A program made the translations under genes and the position numbers. From DATDAW01 sp036524675 (GTDB lineage Bacteria; Verrucomicrobiota; Verrucomicrobiia; Chthoniobacterales; DASVRZ01): DNA of 64,000 bases. Below, piece after piece: positions 27,145 to 35,609 of the stretch. The notes below the pieces were generated by a model. That model saw only the letters and a list, made by a program, of their open reading frames with translations, had not been told where the DNA came from and did no database searches. The DNA is taken from the NCBI GenBank assembly GCA_036524675.1, contig DATDBU010000180.1, positions 1 to 64,000 of the forward strand. Reading direction: 5' to 3'. The stretch's first letter is position 1, and each line of letters starts with the position of its first letter.

Positions 27145-29217
27145 CTACAACGCCGCTGTCATCTTTTTAAGCAAGTTCAGATGAAAATTCCCCAGCGGAA
27201 ATTCATCCGGGTGCACCAGATCGATCCACTTTTTCAGATGCTCCTCGTCGGACACCTCGCGAGCATCCTTCCTCCATTTTGACGCCACGTTGGGCGCTAC
27301 GTATCTCGAGATCAGATCGTGTGCCGCGAGCCAAAATGTCATTTTCGAGCAATCCGCTCCGCGGCGGTAAAGTGCTCCCAATTCGTCGCGCAGTTCGCGA
27401 ACGGCGTCCGAGAGCAAATCCCAGCGAATCGTCAGCCGGTTGTCATGCCAGAGCAAAACATCCTTTTGATGTAAAAATGAAAACAACAACTGCCCACCTA
27501 GCGCGTCATAGTTACGCACCCGGTCACCGCTGATGGCGAAACGGAATATCCGGTCGAAAAGCACCGCATACGTCACGTAATGTGCGAAAGAAAATCCCTC
27601 GCACGCGAGCCGTTCCGCTTCGCCAAATGCTCTCAAATCGACACGCAATTCTTCCAGCGAATACATCCAAAATGGAGCCCGTTGCCGGATCATAAATGGA
27701 TCAAAAGGCAACTCACCCAGGCTGTGTGATTTGTCGTGGATCAAATCCCAGAGTCCCGTCGTGTCTCGAATCACTGCCAGAGACTTCAAAAAACAATCGA
27801 GCTGCGGATGAACCGAAAACTGCGTGAACTGCTGCGCCCTTAACGTATACCGCTGGAGCCGCGCCGCCTCGCGATCGCAGAAAATGATCGCGAAATTGTT
27901 CGTCGCGCGTTCCTTTAGCGAAATCGTTTCGGGAAACAAGACCGCACATTCGCTGTCATAACCGTCCGTGAAATCGACGAGGTGCCCCGGTACGAATTTG
28001 TTGTTTCGATACATCGTCCGCTCGAGTTCCGCCAGCCAGTCCGGCCACGGTGTCCGCACTATTAGGGCCTCAAACCGGGTATCTTTCGAGGCGTTGGGCG
28101 TATAGAGCGGACAAACGACCAGGTGCTCCCGTTCGTTTGTCCGGTCGATATGCGGCGAAAACGCCGCCAAAGACGCAGCAAAATTCGGCTTTTCCAAGCC
28201 CGCGTCCGCCCACGACCGAAGATCCGTCCGCACCTGCTCCAAATACACCGTCTGATGCGGAAAATATGATAGTAGTTGCCCGATCGATTCATTAATGCCC
28301 GGCACCAATGCGGCAGCTGCTTCCTTCATGGACATCGGGACCGACCCATCCGCAGCCTGCAATAGCCGGAGTTGATTGACCGCTTCCTTTAACTGCTGCC
28401 ACGCCGACAATCTAACATGCGGGCTTTCTGAGATCAGCACCTGCAGCCGGCCAAAAGCAGGAACCGCGAGCCAGTAAAAAATGTTTCGCCACAGCACACG
28501 ATGATCGTTTTCCTCAAAATGCCGATCGCCGAAAAGACTCGAATCCGCGACCGCAACAACCCTGCCCTTTCCATATTCCGCCTGAGCGATGAGCGGTGCC
28601 ACGGGCGGACGTGCCTCCGAAGAAGTCACAAATGCGGCAGTTGCCCTGCCTTCCTCGATACGGCAACTCCCCGTTCGATAAAAGTGCGCACACTCAACAC
28701 CATGTCCTAGGCATTCCTTGTCCACGGCGAAGCCCGGAATCCATGAGGGATTCCCGTTGATCGCATTTGACACGTCTCGAACCGTGTCGTTCTGGAAGCT
28801 AATTCCAAACGGATTAAGCAGCGCATTCAAATTGCTGCCATACTTTTTATGCTCGTACTCTGAAATCACCAGGAGCGCGCCACCTTCGGCCACCCATTTC
28901 CCGGTGTCTGCAATTTCCCGTTCCGTGAACCGCGGTAAACCGGATCCCGGCACGACCGGCTCCCATTTCGCATCGCACGGGTGAAGAATCGCCAGAACGT
29001 CCGTGCCTTTCAAAATATCCGAATACAGCGGCTCCGATTCATTTCGCTGAATAGCAAAATCGCGTTCTCCAAGAAACGCTGCAGCTCCCGCGTACGAAGA
29101 AGCTGCCGGATCATGAGGGCTCATCTGAGCGGCAATCTCTGCAGAAGCCGACCAGCTCTCCGAATGCATTTCATCGAACAACACCCGGACACGCCTGTGA
29201 TAATCCGTGGCTCTCAT
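27145..29217 (-). CDS. Large two-part protein of unknown function (DUF4350-like N-terminal half)
   Basis: 690 residues from ATG 29217. The first 240 residues look like a glutamine-amidotransferase-like (DUF4350/ThuA-type) fold: RVLFDEMHSESWS, GTDVLAILHP, GKWVAEGGALLVISEY and GKGRVVAVADSSLFGD. The remaining 450 residues form another domain with a striking conserved-looking core, WDLIHDKSHSLGELPFDPF and QRAPFWMYSLEELRVDL, rich in His, Asp and Glu that could bind a metal. From memory this half resembles the uncharacterised DUF6421 family, which I cannot confirm. No signal peptide. It stands alone between convergent and divergent genes. Do not read a function into it. Confidence 0.65.
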   Translation of the reverse strand: MRATDYHRRVRVLFDEMHSESWSASAEIAAQMSPHDPAASSYAGAAAFLGERDFAIQRNESEPLYSDILKGTDVLAILHPCDAKWEPVVPGSGLPRFTEREIADTGKWVAEGGALLVISEYEHKKYGSNLNALLNPFGISFQNDTVRDVSNAINGNPSWIPGFAVDKECLGHGVECAHFYRTGSCRIEEGRATAAFVTSSEARPPVAPLIAQAEYGKGRVVAVADSSLFGDRHFEENDHRVLWRNIFYWLAVPAFGRLQVLISESPHVRLSAWQQLKEAVNQLRLLQAADGSVPMSMKEAAAALVPGINESIGQLLSYFPHQTVYLEQVRTDLRSWADAGLEKPNFAASLAAFSPHIDRTNEREHLVVCPLYTPNASKDTRFEALIVRTPWPDWLAELERTMYRNNKFVPGHLVDFTDGYDSECAVLFPETISLKERATNNFAIIFCDREAARLQRYTLRAQQFTQFSVHPQLDCFLKSLAVIRDTTGLWDLIHDKSHSLGELPFDPFMIRQRAPFWMYSLEELRVDLRAFGEAERLACEGFSFAHYVTYAVLFDRIFRFAISGDRVRNYDALGGQLLFSFLHQKDVLLWHDNRLTIRWDLLSDAVRELRDELGALYRRGADCSKMTFWLAAHDLISRYVAPNVASKWRKDAREVSDEEHLKKWIDLVHPDEFPLGNFHLNLLKKMTAAL

Positions 29218-29530
29218 CGCCAATTCTAATTCGCCAGCAATCAACCGTCAAAAAAGCGGCTCGAATCCGTTTCAACCTGCGTGCGGGCTGGGCGGCGACG
29301 GCCTGCCGGCACCGAGCCGGAAACTACTAATTATTAAAAACCTTTCTTTTTCCCTTGCCTCATTTTGCGCCGTTTTGATATCGATGCCGCGCATACGGCT
29401 TGCTTTCGCAAGAAGGGCCTCTTCCGAGGCAACGAAGGGAATCAACACAATCAACAGCATTCGACCAGCCCCCTGCAGCCGATCATCCGGCCACAAGAGC
29501 TCTGGCGATTAAGTAGTCAGAATTATCATC
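29218..29530. other. Divergent intergenic region with two short hairpins
   Basis: About 310 bases between two divergent genes. It contains two adjacent small stems, CTTGC-TTTC-GCAAG at 29399-29412 and GCCTC-TTCC-GAGGC at 29417-29430, about 100 bases before the subtilase start, and an AT-rich stretch near 29326-29350. No RNA family is recognised; a leader or promoter role is possible. Confidence 0.4.
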
Positions 29531-32500
29531 ATGAAGAATAGAACCAATCGGCGAAGAAGCTCCTTTTCCACTATCATCGGCACCTGCGCGGCGTGGTCCC
29601 TGGTGGCAGGCTATTTTGCGACCACCTGGAATGCGGCAGCAGACGTGCTGACCAGCACTAACCTGGATGCTGCTGTCTATGACGAAAGCAGTGGCATTCA
29701 CGAGTTCGATTTCTCAAGTTTTTCGGCATACGACGGGACAAGCATCACAGATGTCAGCATATCGCTGACCTTTTCAAAGGCGCCAGACGACCCGTTTTCA
29801 GCTCCCTTTTACGATGAGATTAACATCGGACTGCTGAGTCCCGATTTTTCCGCCGGTGTGTGGCTCATTCCGCAAGGATCGTTCGACTGGGGCGCGGACG
29901 GCGACGCCTTCACAGGAACCCTTGTGCTTAGCGATCTTGCCCCAACCCCCGTTAACATCGATTTCAACAAGCCTCAATCGGGAACGTTTCAGCCGATCGA
30001 AAGCCTGAGTTTATTCACGGGCACTTTATTCGCTTCATCCGCGTCAGTTCCCTGGTCGCTGTTGGTTGAGGACACCCTGGCGGGGGCACCTCTGACCTTC
30101 GAGTCGGCGACCTTGTCTCTCACAGTCATTCCCGAGCCCAGCACATGGGCGCTCGCCGGAGTCGGACTTGCGGCTCTTTTCCTTTCCGGCACGCGCCGGA
30201 GAAGACTTCGCCACCGCTCAGTTCCAAGCCTGATTTTGGCCGGAGCAGTGGTCACTTCGACAGTTTCAGCTATCCAAGCACAGACCACCGGCAGCCCCTC
30301 CCGAAGCGCCCTTCCCCGGCCGGTCTCGTTGATGAGACCACCCGCAATCAAAGGGTCTAACAAAGATCGTGTCCCCGCCCCGATGGCATTCCAGCAACCA
30401 TTAAACGTGCGAACGGGTGAAGTGAATGTGGTCGTCCAGCTGTCCAACGAGGACTCAACTGCCGTCGCCAGGATCAAAGCAGGCGCGGCTGGCCTTTCCG
30501 CGAATGCACAAAAATCTCTCTCTCGAAGGCTACAGGTCGCGCAAACGGCTCTCAGCCCAAAACTTAGCGCTCTCGGTGCTCGCGAAGTGGGTCGAATGAA
30601 ACACAGCCTCAACGCGCTCATCGTCGCGGTTGACGCGTCAAAACTCCCTGCCATCCGGCGGATGGCAGGAGTTAAATCCGCAAGAATCGTGAACGACTAT
30701 CAACTCCACCTCTCCGAAACGGTGCCGTATATTGGCGCAACAGCGCTTCAAGACATTGGCGTGACGGGTGCTGGCGTTACGGTGGCTGTTTTGGATTCGG
30801 GCATCGATTACACACACAAGAACCTGGGCGGGCCGGGCACAGTCGCCGCTTACAACAAGGCGCATGCAAATCCAGCTGTAATCACTCCGGGCACTTTCCC
30901 CACTGCCAAAGTGATCGGCGGTTACGACTTCGTAGGCGAATCCTGGCCGGACACTCCTCTTTCGAGTGATCCCAACCCCATCGATTTCAACGGCCACGGC
31001 ACTCATGTTGCCGACATTATTGGAGGCAAAAGCGTCGACGGAACGCACAAGGGCGTGGCGCCAGACGTCAGCTTGTACGCCATCAAAGTCTGCAGTGCGG
31101 TAGCGACCTCTTGCAGCGGCGTCGCCCAGCTTTTAGCCGTTGAATATGCGCTCGATCCGAACGGAGATGGAGACACGTCGGACCACGTGGATGTTATCAA
31201 CCTTTCCCTCGGCGCCAGCTACGGCCAGATAGAAGACGATGGCAGCACATCTTTGGCAAATGCTGTAAAACTTGGCGTCGTCGTAGTCGCTTCTGCAGGC
31301 AATTCAGCTGATCGTCCGTATATTGTCGGCTCTCCATCTTCAACACCAGAAGTCATCAGTGTCGCTCAAACCACCGTCCCGAGCGCGAAAGCATTTCCGC
31401 TGGTGATCCAGCCGGGCAGTTCCGCATCCGGAACGTATCCCAATACGAATACCGTCGATTGGGCTCCGGTAGCCGGAACGTTGACGGCTCCGCTGATTTA
31501 CGGCGGCCTGGGCGGTGGTCCCAGCACACTGCCTCCGGGAACGACCGAGGCCGACTTTGCCGGAAAGATCGTCCTGGTGGATCGCGGCAGCTACAATATC
31601 AGCTCAAAAGTCGACTACTTTGCAGATTTGGGGGCGCTCGGTGTCGTATTGGCGAACAATGCGGCAGGCGATCCACCCTCGTTTAGCTTCGGAGGCAGCT
31701 ACAACGGCACCCCGTTCAATCCCATTCCGACCATCGTCATCACCAGCACACTTGGTTTCGGTTCAACAAGTCCGCTACGTGTCGCTCTTGCTGCAGGTCC
31801 CGTGACGGCAACGATCTCCGACGCCAACGCAGTCAGCCTGGCAGGTGCAATGGCCAGCACTTCGTCCCGCGGGCCAAGCGTCAGCTATAACGAAATCAAG
31901 CCTGACATCGGCGCCCCAGGGGCGTCGGTCTCCGCGCTCGTTGGAACAGGGACCGGCGAAGAGGCTTTCGGGGGAACATCCGGCGCGGCTCCTATGGTTG
32001 CAGGCGCCTCTGCTTTGCTCCTCCAAAAATTCCCCGCCGCCACGCCTCTCGACATCAAGGCGCGCCTGATGAATTCTGCGTATCGCAACATCGTCACCAA
32101 TCCGCAGACGGCACCGGGAGTTCTGGCGCCAATTACGCGCATAGGCGCCGGCGAAGTTCGGGTCGACAAAGCGGCTGCCTTGAAGACGACCGCCATAGTT
32201 CTGGGCGAAAGAAGCGCTCCGAGTCTGTCCTTCGGTTTCCATCGCGTGGTCGCGCCTAAAAATGTCACCAAAACCGTTGCAGTTAGAAACTATGCCTCGT
32301 CCAAGCGCACTTACGAAATTGCCTCGAGCTTTCGCTATGCAAATGACGCGGCAAGTGGAGCTGTAACAATAAATCTCTCGAAATCCTCATTAACCGTTCC
32401 TGCAAACGGCACCGCAAGTTTCGACGTAACAGCACGGATTACCCCGGCCCTGTTGCCGGACTGGACCTTGAACGGTGGTAGTCTGGGAGGCACTGGATCG

Positions 32501-33385
32501 CTGCTACAAACGGTCGAATTCGACGGCTATGTAACAATCAAAGACGCCATCGACACTGTAGCGTTGCCATTCCAAATCCTGCCGCACAAAGCGGCCGGGA
32601 CCCGTGCGCCCAGCAGCCGACTCGTGATCAACGGCACATCCGGAAGCACTGTCATTTCAAACGCACCGAGCGCTACGGCGGGATACGCGGACGTGTTTTC
32701 GCTCATCGGAACAAGCCCGCGCGTGCCGACGGCCTGGCTGCCGACACCAGGATCTAATTATGCTCTTCCCGACGTCCAAAATGTTGGCGTCCGTCTCGTT
32801 GATTTTGGCTCCAGCGGCTACGGACTCCAGTTTGGTATCTCGTCCTGGGGCACGGACGCGCATCCGAACTACCCCAAAGGGTACATTATCGACATCGATA
32901 CAACTGGAGATAGCAACCCGGACTACACGGTATTCAATGCGGAACTCACCGGATTCGGCGCCACCGGTCAAAATATTGTCGCCGTTGGCCCTTACGGGAG
33001 TCCTTCGGGAACCGTTCGATTCTATAACAATGCGGATCTGAACTCGACGAATACGTTCATGAGCGTTCTGTTCTCCGATCTGGGCGGAATAACCTACGCA
33101 ACGCCGCTCACGGTTTCGGTATACGCGTGGGATAACTATTTCACGGGCTATTTTACAGATGGCATCGAGAATATGCGTTATACGCCGGTCTACCCGAAAT
33201 TCCTGCCCGCAGCCTGGAGCTTCACGATTGCACAGAATGCGAATGCGACTTTGGGAGTCCTCTACGATCCGCTGTCCGAAATCGATTCGCCCAGCCAGAC
33301 GGGTCTGCTCTTGCTTCTCGATGACGCCAAAGAAAAAGTGGAAGCTCAAGCGATCACTGTGACTACTTCGCAGCCGACTCCATAA
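29531..33385 (+). CDS. PEP-CTERM protein fused in frame to a secreted subtilisin-like protease
   Basis: 1284 residues. Residues 1-37 are a signal peptide; 38-198 a beta-rich region; 200-226 a complete PEP-CTERM signal: VIPEPSTW, a hydrophobic helix, then an Arg cluster. A second export-like helix (about 232-250, ending AIQAQ) follows, then a propeptide-like region (290-390) and an S8 protease: Asp422 in VAVLDSGID, His492 in NGHGTHVAD, Asn in ASAGNSAD, Ser817 in GGTSGAAPM. A protease-associated (PA) insert lies between Asn and Ser. The last 350 residues are beta-rich, of Fn3-like type. It looks like two secreted proteins joined by loss of a stop. A strong terminator follows. Confidence 0.82.
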   Translation: MKNRTNRRRSSFSTIIGTCAAWSLVAGYFATTWNAAADVLTSTNLDAAVYDESSGIHEFDFSSFSAYDGTSITDVSISLTFSKAPDDPFSAPFYDEINIGLLSPDFSAGVWLIPQGSFDWGADGDAFTGTLVLSDLAPTPVNIDFNKPQSGTFQPIESLSLFTGTLFASSASVPWSLLVEDTLAGAPLTFESATLSLTVIPEPSTWALAGVGLAALFLSGTRRRRLRHRSVPSLILAGAVVTSTVSAIQAQTTGSPSRSALPRPVSLMRPPAIKGSNKDRVPAPMAFQQPLNVRTGEVNVVVQLSNEDSTAVARIKAGAAGLSANAQKSLSRRLQVAQTALSPKLSALGAREVGRMKHSLNALIVAVDASKLPAIRRMAGVKSARIVNDYQLHLSETVPYIGATALQDIGVTGAGVTVAVLDSGIDYTHKNLGGPGTVAAYNKAHANPAVITPGTFPTAKVIGGYDFVGESWPDTPLSSDPNPIDFNGHGTHVADIIGGKSVDGTHKGVAPDVSLYAIKVCSAVATSCSGVAQLLAVEYALDPNGDGDTSDHVDVINLSLGASYGQIEDDGSTSLANAVKLGVVVVASAGNSADRPYIVGSPSSTPEVISVAQTTVPSAKAFPLVIQPGSSASGTYPNTNTVDWAPVAGTLTAPLIYGGLGGGPSTLPPGTTEADFAGKIVLVDRGSYNISSKVDYFADLGALGVVLANNAAGDPPSFSFGGSYNGTPFNPIPTIVITSTLGFGSTSPLRVALAAGPVTATISDANAVSLAGAMASTSSRGPSVSYNEIKPDIGAPGASVSALVGTGTGEEAFGGTSGAAPMVAGASALLLQKFPAATPLDIKARLMNSAYRNIVTNPQTAPGVLAPITRIGAGEVRVDKAAALKTTAIVLGERSAPSLSFGFHRVVAPKNVTKTVAVRNYASSKRTYEIASSFRYANDAASGAVTINLSKSSLTVPANGTASFDVTARITPALLPDWTLNGGSLGGTGSLLQTVEFDGYVTIKDAIDTVALPFQILPHKAAGTRAPSSRLVINGTSGSTVISNAPSATAGYADVFSLIGTSPRVPTAWLPTPGSNYALPDVQNVGVRLVDFGSSGYGLQFGISSWGTDAHPNYPKGYIIDIDTTGDSNPDYTVFNAELTGFGATGQNIVAVGPYGSPSGTVRFYNNADLNSTNTFMSVLFSDLGGITYATPLTVSVYAWDNYFTGYFTDGIENMRYTPVYPKFLPAAWSFTIAQNANATLGVLYDPLSEIDSPSQTGLLLLLDDAKEKVEAQAITVTTSQPTP

Positions 33386-33403
33386 CCCGTCTAAGCCTGG
33401 AGC

Positions 33404-33445
33404 AATCGCCGCAGCTGACTTGCCAGCTGCGGCGATTTGCATTTT
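33404..33445 (+). terminator. Strong hairpin terminator after the subtilase
   Basis: A perfect 14-base stem, AATCGCCGCAGCTG and its complement CAGCTGCGGCGATT, closes a six-base loop and is followed by TTGCATTTT. It starts 19 bases after the protease stop. Confidence 0.8.
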
Positions 33446-33465
33446 CATCTGCATTCGCACTATCC

Positions 33466-34128
33466 GTGTTAATCTCGTTTCAGATCCTCAAGAGCCTGCT
33501 ACTTCTCCTAGTTCTTCCAGTGTGGATGGCACATGGCCAACTCACATGGACGGCCAAATCCGCCTCCGCGAAAGTTTTTTCGGACGCAGGCACTGCAATA
33601 ACCGATTTTTCTTTTAAAAACGCGGGAAAATACAATATCCGTCTGCTGGAAATTCAGCCGGATTGCCATTGCACGGCAGCCTCCACTTCGGCGTCCGTTA
33701 TCGAGCCGGGCAAAACGGGGTCAGTCAAAGTCGTTTTCTCGATTGGGGATCGGATTGGCAAACAGCTCCAAACCATCAAAGTCATTACGGATGATCCGTC
33801 TGCGGAATCGACCGTACTCATCTTTGAAATCGATATCGAAACGCTCGCAAATGTTGCGTCGCGTTTTGTCTATTGGACCCGGGGTGAAAAGCCGGAACCG
33901 AAAACAACAAATATCCTCCTTCGCCAGGACAAAGGTGTTTCCCTCGAAGGCGTTGATCCGGGCGGCAACGCTTTTTCTGTCCGCATTATTCGCGGAACAA
34001 ACGGCAAGGAACCCGCTCTGGAAATCACACCTGTCTCTACGGAGCACAGAGTTCTTCAATCGATCCGGATCAAAGCACAAACGCAGCGCGGGACGATTGA
34101 ATTTCCCGTCATCGCAAGAGTTCTCTAG
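33466..34128 (+). CDS. Secreted DUF1573 domain protein
   Basis: 220 residues. An N-terminal hydrophobic signal (KSLLLLLVLPVWMAHG) leads to a DUF1573 domain: DFSFKNAGKYNIRLLEIQPDCHCTAAST, VIEPGKTGSVKVVF, and KVITDDPSAESTVLIFEI. It is an immunoglobulin-like fold common in Bacteroidota and Verrucomicrobiota surface or periplasmic proteins; function unknown. The start is GTG 33466, since no ATG precedes the signal helix. It is separated from the protease by the terminator, so it probably has its own promoter, and ends nine bases from the convergent cytochrome gene. Confidence 0.75.
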   Translation: MLISFQILKSLLLLLVLPVWMAHGQLTWTAKSASAKVFSDAGTAITDFSFKNAGKYNIRLLEIQPDCHCTAASTSASVIEPGKTGSVKVVFSIGDRIGKQLQTIKVITDDPSAESTVLIFEIDIETLANVASRFVYWTRGEKPEPKTTNILLRQDKGVSLEGVDPGGNAFSVRIIRGTNGKEPALEITPVSTEHRVLQSIRIKAQTQRGTIEFPVIARVL

Positions 34129-34137
34129 CCGTCTCGT

Positions 34138-34914
34138 CTAATGCGGTGCGGCTGCCGGCGCCGGGCCGGATTCCTTGCCCCCGGGAAGCGGCGCTGTTTC
34201 GGGGATGGCCCGAACTTCGGATTCGTTCCAGGATTCGGCGCGGCTCGCAAGTTCAGCCCGGAGAGCCGCTACTCCTTCAGGGCTAACATCGGAAGCTTTA
34301 TTGCCCCATTCATTGCGAACGTAGGTCAGAATGGCCGCGATTTTTTTGTCGTTGAGCGAAGCTTCCCAGCCGGGCATCTGGCCGTTGAAACTTTGGCCGT
34401 GAATGGTGAGCGGGCCCTGCAGACCTTTAAGGACAATCGATACCAGCCGGCGTTCTCCGCCAACGACAAACTCCGACCCGGCAAGCGGCGGATACTGTCC
34501 AGGCACGCCCTGTCCAGTGGACTGGTGACACGCCTGGCAGGTGCCGGTGAAAAGAGATTTACCAAGCTCAAAGGGCGTTTTTTCAACCTCAGGCGCAGCA
34601 CCACCGCCTGTCGGCGATTTGGGAAAATACATAGCGGCGGCTGTGTCGCGCTCACTGAAAACGTCGTTCCGGAAGCCACCACCGAATAGAAACAAGTAGC
34701 CGCCGGACCAAAAGAGCAGGACGCAGAAAAAGACGGTGAGCCAGTTTGGAAGACGTTTGTTCTGTCCTTCGTAAGCGGGCTCACCTTTCTCCCGGGCGAT
34801 CGCGCCGTGCAAGGAGCCAACATCGGCCGCCTCGTTGTAATCCATCCGGCCTTCCATTTCGTGCTTCGGATATTTCTGCGGAATGAGGTATTCCGGGATC
34901 TTGTGTTCGCTCAT
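34138..34914 (-). CDS. Membrane-anchored monoheme cytochrome c
   Basis: 258 residues. A cytosolic N-terminal tail (about 55 residues), one membrane helix (about 57-78), then a periplasmic class I cytochrome c domain with heme site CQACH, His axial ligand, and a likely Met ligand in NGQMPGW. It is the last gene of the respiratory operon and overlaps the CcoO-like gene by one ATGA. In position and shape it resembles a CcoP cut down to one heme. It should pass electrons to or from the CcoN/CcoO-like pair. Confidence 0.85.
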   Translation of the reverse strand: MSEHKIPEYLIPQKYPKHEMEGRMDYNEAADVGSLHGAIAREKGEPAYEGQNKRLPNWLTVFFCVLLFWSGGYLFLFGGGFRNDVFSERDTAAAMYFPKSPTGGGAAPEVEKTPFELGKSLFTGTCQACHQSTGQGVPGQYPPLAGSEFVVGGERRLVSIVLKGLQGPLTIHGQSFNGQMPGWEASLNDKKIAAILTYVRNEWGNKASDVSPEGVAALRAELASRAESWNESEVRAIPETAPLPGGKESGPAPAAAPH

Positions 34915-35609
34915 TTCGTGGCCGCCCCTCCGGTTTGAGGTGAAACGGCAGGCGCGGCCGCTTTGGCTTCTGGTAAGCTGTGATTCTTGTTCAAGGAAAG
35001 CAGGTAGCCGACGAGCTTTTCAGCTTCAGGCTTGGGGACGATCTCATATCCGGGTTTTGGAGCGAACGCCGGGGGAAGGTTCAACGCATTCAATGAGATC
35101 TGGCCTTTAATTTCGCGTTCTTCGAAGAGCCACTTGTAGGCGGGCATGTTAGAATCCGGAGAAACAATTCGAGGATTGTAGAGATGGATGTAATGCCATC
35201 GCGCGAGTTTTTCCTGGCTAGCAGCCGTGGTGAGGTCCGCTTCGCCCGTCCCTGCCAAATCGCGTGCACCGACCCCGGCGAGATCAGGCCCGACGCGCAG
35301 AGTTCCGAGCAAAACTGGATTCTCATACATATAATCCCGCGCAACCGTCCGCCGGGTCCCCCAATTCCGCTCGAGATCACCCCCCATATAGTCGGCACGA
35401 ACCTGCTGCGTATGGCAGCTCACACACCCATTGGCGATGTAAACTTCGCGTCCCTGATTGGCTATACCGGCAACGTTAACGGGGTAGATTTCATTCGTGT
35501 CAGCATCGACAAACGGATCGATTCTGCTCAACGCCCTGTAAGGCAGCAGGATCTGCCCAAACCAGCCGATAAGGAACGCCGCAAGGATGCCGGGGAAAAA
35601 ATATTTCAT
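34911..35609 (-). CDS. ccoO: CcoO/FixO-like membrane-anchored cytochrome c subunit
   Basis: 232 residues. One N-terminal helix (about 4-22), then a monoheme domain REVYIANGCVSCHTQQVRAD with the CcoO-type TGPDL-equivalent VGPDLAGVGAR, HLYNPR, and Met ligand in DSNMPAYKWL. All expected heme c ligands are intact. It overlaps the CcoN-like gene (ATGA) and the cytochrome that follows. In cbb3 oxidases CcoO feeds electrons to the CcoN core; here that core lacks its hemes, so this subunit's electron partner must differ. Confidence 0.88.
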   Translation of the reverse strand: MKYFFPGILAAFLIGWFGQILLPYRALSRIDPFVDADTNEIYPVNVAGIANQGREVYIANGCVSCHTQQVRADYMGGDLERNWGTRRTVARDYMYENPVLLGTLRVGPDLAGVGARDLAGTGEADLTTAASQEKLARWHYIHLYNPRIVSPDSNMPAYKWLFEEREIKGQISLNALNLPPAFAPKPGYEIVPKPEAEKLVGYLLSLNKNHSLPEAKAAAPAVSPQTGGAATK

